Source of the DNA: Deltaproteobacteria bacterium
Lineage (GTDB): Bacteria > Desulfobacterota > Desulfovibrionia > Desulfovibrionales > Desulfovibrionaceae
Assembly: GCA_025350085.1 (NCBI GenBank)
Contig: JANXYI010000343.1
Coordinates: 1 to 5,956 of the forward strand
DNA length: 5,956 nt
Direction of reading: 5' to 3'
Made by a program: the position numbers and the translations under genes. The notes beneath the pieces were generated by a model. The model saw only the letters and a program-made list of their open reading frames with translations, was not told the origin of the DNA and did not search any database. Below, piece by piece: positions 4,030 through 5,956 of the stretch. Every line of letters begins with the position of its first letter. Within the stretch, counting starts at the first letter, position 1.

Positions 4030-5883
4030 ATGCCGCAGTCTGGGAAGCCTTGCGCGTCGCGCCATGTCCGGTTGTCCGTGTGGACGCTGGCGCTTGCGCT
4101 GGCGGCGCTGGCACTGCTGCCCTGCGCGCCGGATGCCCAGGCCAAGACCGGCCCGGCTGTTCCGGCCGCCAAATCTCCTGCCAAAGCCGCCCAACCCTCC
4201 CCTGCTGTTGAAGCCCCGGCCGACGCACCGGTGCGCCGCTTCCAGACCCTGCTGGCCCGCAAGACCTTCACCGTGCCCGACCTGCGCAAGCTGGAGGCCC
4301 AGCTGGAGCAGGCGAGAAGCGTCCGGCCGGAGAGCCTGAACGGGGCCAAGGGCACCTTTTTCCTGGCCCGGGTCCAGGAGGAGATCGCCCGCAAGAGCGC
4401 GCTCAAGGCCGACTGGTTCAAGGCCGCCGAGACCTTTGGCGACTACCTGGAGCGCTTCCCCAAGAACCTCCTGGCGCCGGACGCACTCCTGCACCGCGGC
4501 CAGATCCGGCTGACGCGCCTGGGCAACCCCGAGGGCGCGGCTGCCGACTTCCAGGCCCTCGTGCGCGCCCATCCGCGCTCGCCCCTGGCGGTCCAGGCCC
4601 GCAGCCTGGCGCGCCAGGCGGCCAGGGCCTGCCCCACACCCCAGGCAGCTGCCCAGGCCAGCGTGCAGAACAAAAAATCCGAGCCCGCGGCCGAACCAGA
4701 GCCCGTGCGGCCCCGCGCAGGCGACAAGGCTCTGCTGCTCGATATCCGCCCCAAGAACACCGGAGCATCCACGCGCGTGGTCCTCGATCTGGACCAGGGC
4801 GTGCGCTACAAGTACCAGCTGCTGGAACCGGCGGGCGGGCGCGGCGGGCACAACCGGCTGTACGTGGACCTGCTCCAGACGCGGCTTGGGGCGAGCGTGC
4901 AGGAGGACACGCACCTGACCGGCGGCATCCTGAAGACCGTCCGCGCCGGGCAGCGCGACGCCGACACCGTACGCGTGGTCTTCGACTTCACGGAGCTCAA
5001 GGACTACAAGGTCCAGGCCCTGGACAACCCCTTCCGGCTGGTCATCGACGCTACCTCCGGCCCGGCCATAAAGGACGCGCCCAAGGAGCCGACCAAGGAC
5101 ACGGTCCGGGAACCGGCCAAGGCCGAGCCCGAACCCGCCTTTGCCCAGCCCACGGGCAGCCGCAGGCGCCACGTGGCCGACCTGGTGGAGCAGCTCGGGC
5201 TCTCGGTGCGCACCATCATGATCGACGCGGGCCACGGCGGCAAGGACCCCGGCGCCCAGGGCTGCGGCCTGGTGGAAAAAGACGTGAACCTGCGCATGGC
5301 GCTCATCCTGGGACAGGTGTTCAAGGAACGCGGCTTCAACGTCGTCTACACGCGCACCACCGACGTCTTCCTGGCGCTGGAGGAGCGCACGGCCCTGTCC
5401 AACGCCAAAAAGGCCGACCTGTTCCTCTCGGTCCACTGCAACGCCCACACCGACCCCGGCATGAGCGGGCTGGAGACCTACAGCTTGAACCTGGCGCGCA
5501 CCCCGGACGCCGTGCGCGTGGCCGCGCGCGAAAATTCGGTGTCCGACAAGAACATCAGTGACCTGCAGATGATTCTGACCGACCTCATGCTCACCAGCAA
5601 GATCAAGGAGAGCCTGGACCTGGCGCGCGGAGTGCACAAGACGGGGCTGGCCAGCATCCGCCGCAAGTGGACCGTGGCCGACCACGGCAACCGCGAGGCC
5701 CCGTTCTATGTGCTCATGGGCGCGAAGATGCCCTCGGCGCTCATCGAGATCGGGTACATCACCAACAAGACCGAGGCCGCGCGCCTCTCCGGCGACGCCT
5801 ACCTGAAGATCCTGGCCCGGGGCATCGCCGACGGCGTGCAGGGCTACAAGGCCCAGATCGAGCGCTACGCCGCGAAGAAGTAG
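4030..5883 (+). CDS. Exported N-acetylmuramoyl-L-alanine amidase (TPR-like + AMIN + Amidase_3)
   Basis: A zinc hydrolase that cuts the bond between N-acetylmuramic acid and the stem peptide of peptidoglycan in the periplasm. Residues here count from ATG 4030 (617 aa). Residues 1-38 form a signal peptide: basic n-region, a leucine/alanine-rich core, and cleavage after AQA. A Pro/Ala-rich linker follows, then a TPR-like helical region (~71-205), an AMIN domain (~234-343) and the Amidase_3 domain (~394-611). Zinc ligands are H402 (DAGHGG), E416 (GLVEKD) and H469 (SVHCNA); the catalytic Glu is E573 (LIEIGY). A helical insert at ~501-540 (NISDLQMILTDLM) sits where AmiB/AmiC carry their inhibitory helix, so activation by a partner is plausible. 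The protein is longer than E. coli AmiC because of the TPR-like part. The start is uncertain: ATG 4030 gives the best signal peptide and has GGGGGA upstream, but TTG 3994 and ATG 3973 are in frame. Confidence 0.93.
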   Translation: MPQSGKPCASRHVRLSVWTLALALAALALLPCAPDAQAKTGPAVPAAKSPAKAAQPSPAVEAPADAPVRRFQTLLARKTFTVPDLRKLEAQLEQARSVRPESLNGAKGTFFLARVQEEIARKSALKADWFKAAETFGDYLERFPKNLLAPDALLHRGQIRLTRLGNPEGAAADFQALVRAHPRSPLAVQARSLARQAARACPTPQAAAQASVQNKKSEPAAEPEPVRPRAGDKALLLDIRPKNTGASTRVVLDLDQGVRYKYQLLEPAGGRGGHNRLYVDLLQTRLGASVQEDTHLTGGILKTVRAGQRDADTVRVVFDFTELKDYKVQALDNPFRLVIDATSGPAIKDAPKEPTKDTVREPAKAEPEPAFAQPTGSRRRHVADLVEQLGLSVRTIMIDAGHGGKDPGAQGCGLVEKDVNLRMALILGQVFKERGFNVVYTRTTDVFLALEERTALSNAKKADLFLSVHCNAHTDPGMSGLETYSLNLARTPDAVRVAARENSVSDKNISDLQMILTDLMLTSKIKESLDLARGVHKTGLASIRRKWTVADHGNREAPFYVLMGAKMPSALIEIGYITNKTEAARLSGDAYLKILARGIADGVQGYKAQIERYAAKK

Positions 5884-5896
5884 CAGGGAGTTTGCC

Positions 5897-5915
5897 GGGG
5901 GGCCTGAGGCCCCCC
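5897..5915. repeat. G/C hairpin after the amidase gene
   Basis: GGGGGGCC (5897-5904), loop TGA, GGCCCCCC (5908-5915), followed by AGA and a run of seven C. It begins 13 bp past the amidase stop. The strong stem could terminate or protect the 3' end, but there is no T-tract, and a ribosome site for the next gene follows only 32 bp later. The form resembles the palindrome at 1393-1421. Confidence 0.5.
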
Positions 5916-5947
5916 AGACCCCCCCAGTACGCCGAAAGGGCTGGCCC

Positions 5948-5954
5948 AGGAGGA
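5948..5954 (+). promoter_or_regulatory. Ribosome binding site of a gene starting beyond the window
   Basis: AGGAGGA lies 2 nt from the window end, in the same direction as the amidase. A start codon would be expected within a few bases past 5956. The 73-bp spacing from the amidase stop is compatible with an operon interrupted by the hairpin. Confidence 0.45.
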
Positions 5955-5956
5955 AC

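Noticed and set aside
4126..4131. Possible lipobox cysteine in the amidase leader (ALLPC)
   Set aside because: Proline directly before the Cys does not fit the lipobox, and a good signal peptidase I site (AQA) follows shortly after.
2578..5685. 1035-codon minus-strand open frame running through the amidase gene
   Set aside because: Only the part from 3873 down to 2578 has recognisable U32 homology. The remainder is the reverse complement of the amidase gene, kept open by high GC. It lacks domain motifs, while the plus strand shows intact catalytic residues.

Overview
The window reads as chromosomal DNA from a GC-rich, largely anaerobic bacterium. The best guess is a sulfate-reducing Desulfobacterota of the Desulfovibrio type. 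This rests on a small acidic Desulfovibrio-like [4Fe-4S] ferredoxin, a NapH-like polyferredoxin membrane protein, a Crp/Fnr regulator that lacks the cAMP-binding Arg-Ser pair, and G/C-run hairpins between the genes. The lineage is an inference from remembered family resemblance. No search was run.

Layout. (1) 31-1350, minus: a polytopic membrane protein with two Cys-pair motifs in its membrane part and two ferredoxin-type [4Fe-4S] motifs near its C-terminus. (2) 1351-1570: a divergent intergenic region with a 23-bp palindrome, a nested set of competing hairpins, a sigma70-like promoter, and an FNR-like dyad TTGAC-N4-GTCAT overlapping the -10 element. (3) 1571-2251, plus: a Crp/Fnr-family regulator. 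(4) 2326-2517, minus: a 63-residue ferredoxin, convergent with the regulator. (5) 2578-3873, minus: a U32-family protein (TrhP/YegQ-like) with Fe-S cluster cysteines, 60 bp upstream of the ferredoxin and possibly co-transcribed with it. (6) about 4030-5883, plus: an exported cell-wall amidase with a signal peptide, a TPR-like helical region, an AMIN domain and an Amidase_3 domain, divergent from the U32 gene. (7) 5884-5956: a G/C hairpin, then a strong ribosome binding site whose gene starts just past the window.

How the genes fit together. The regulator and the polyferredoxin are divergent and share one regulatory region, so the regulator plausibly controls itself and its neighbour. The U32 protein and the ferredoxin both handle Fe-S clusters and may form a small operon, but a functional link is only inferred. 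The amidase belongs to cell envelope remodelling and looks unrelated to the redox genes.

Most of the window is ordinary core-genome content. I see no mobile element, CRISPR array, RNA gene or clear novel system. The most interesting signals are the FNR-type operator between the divergent genes and the family of G/C hairpins that recurs at gene borders, including one spot between two gene starts where a terminator role makes little sense.
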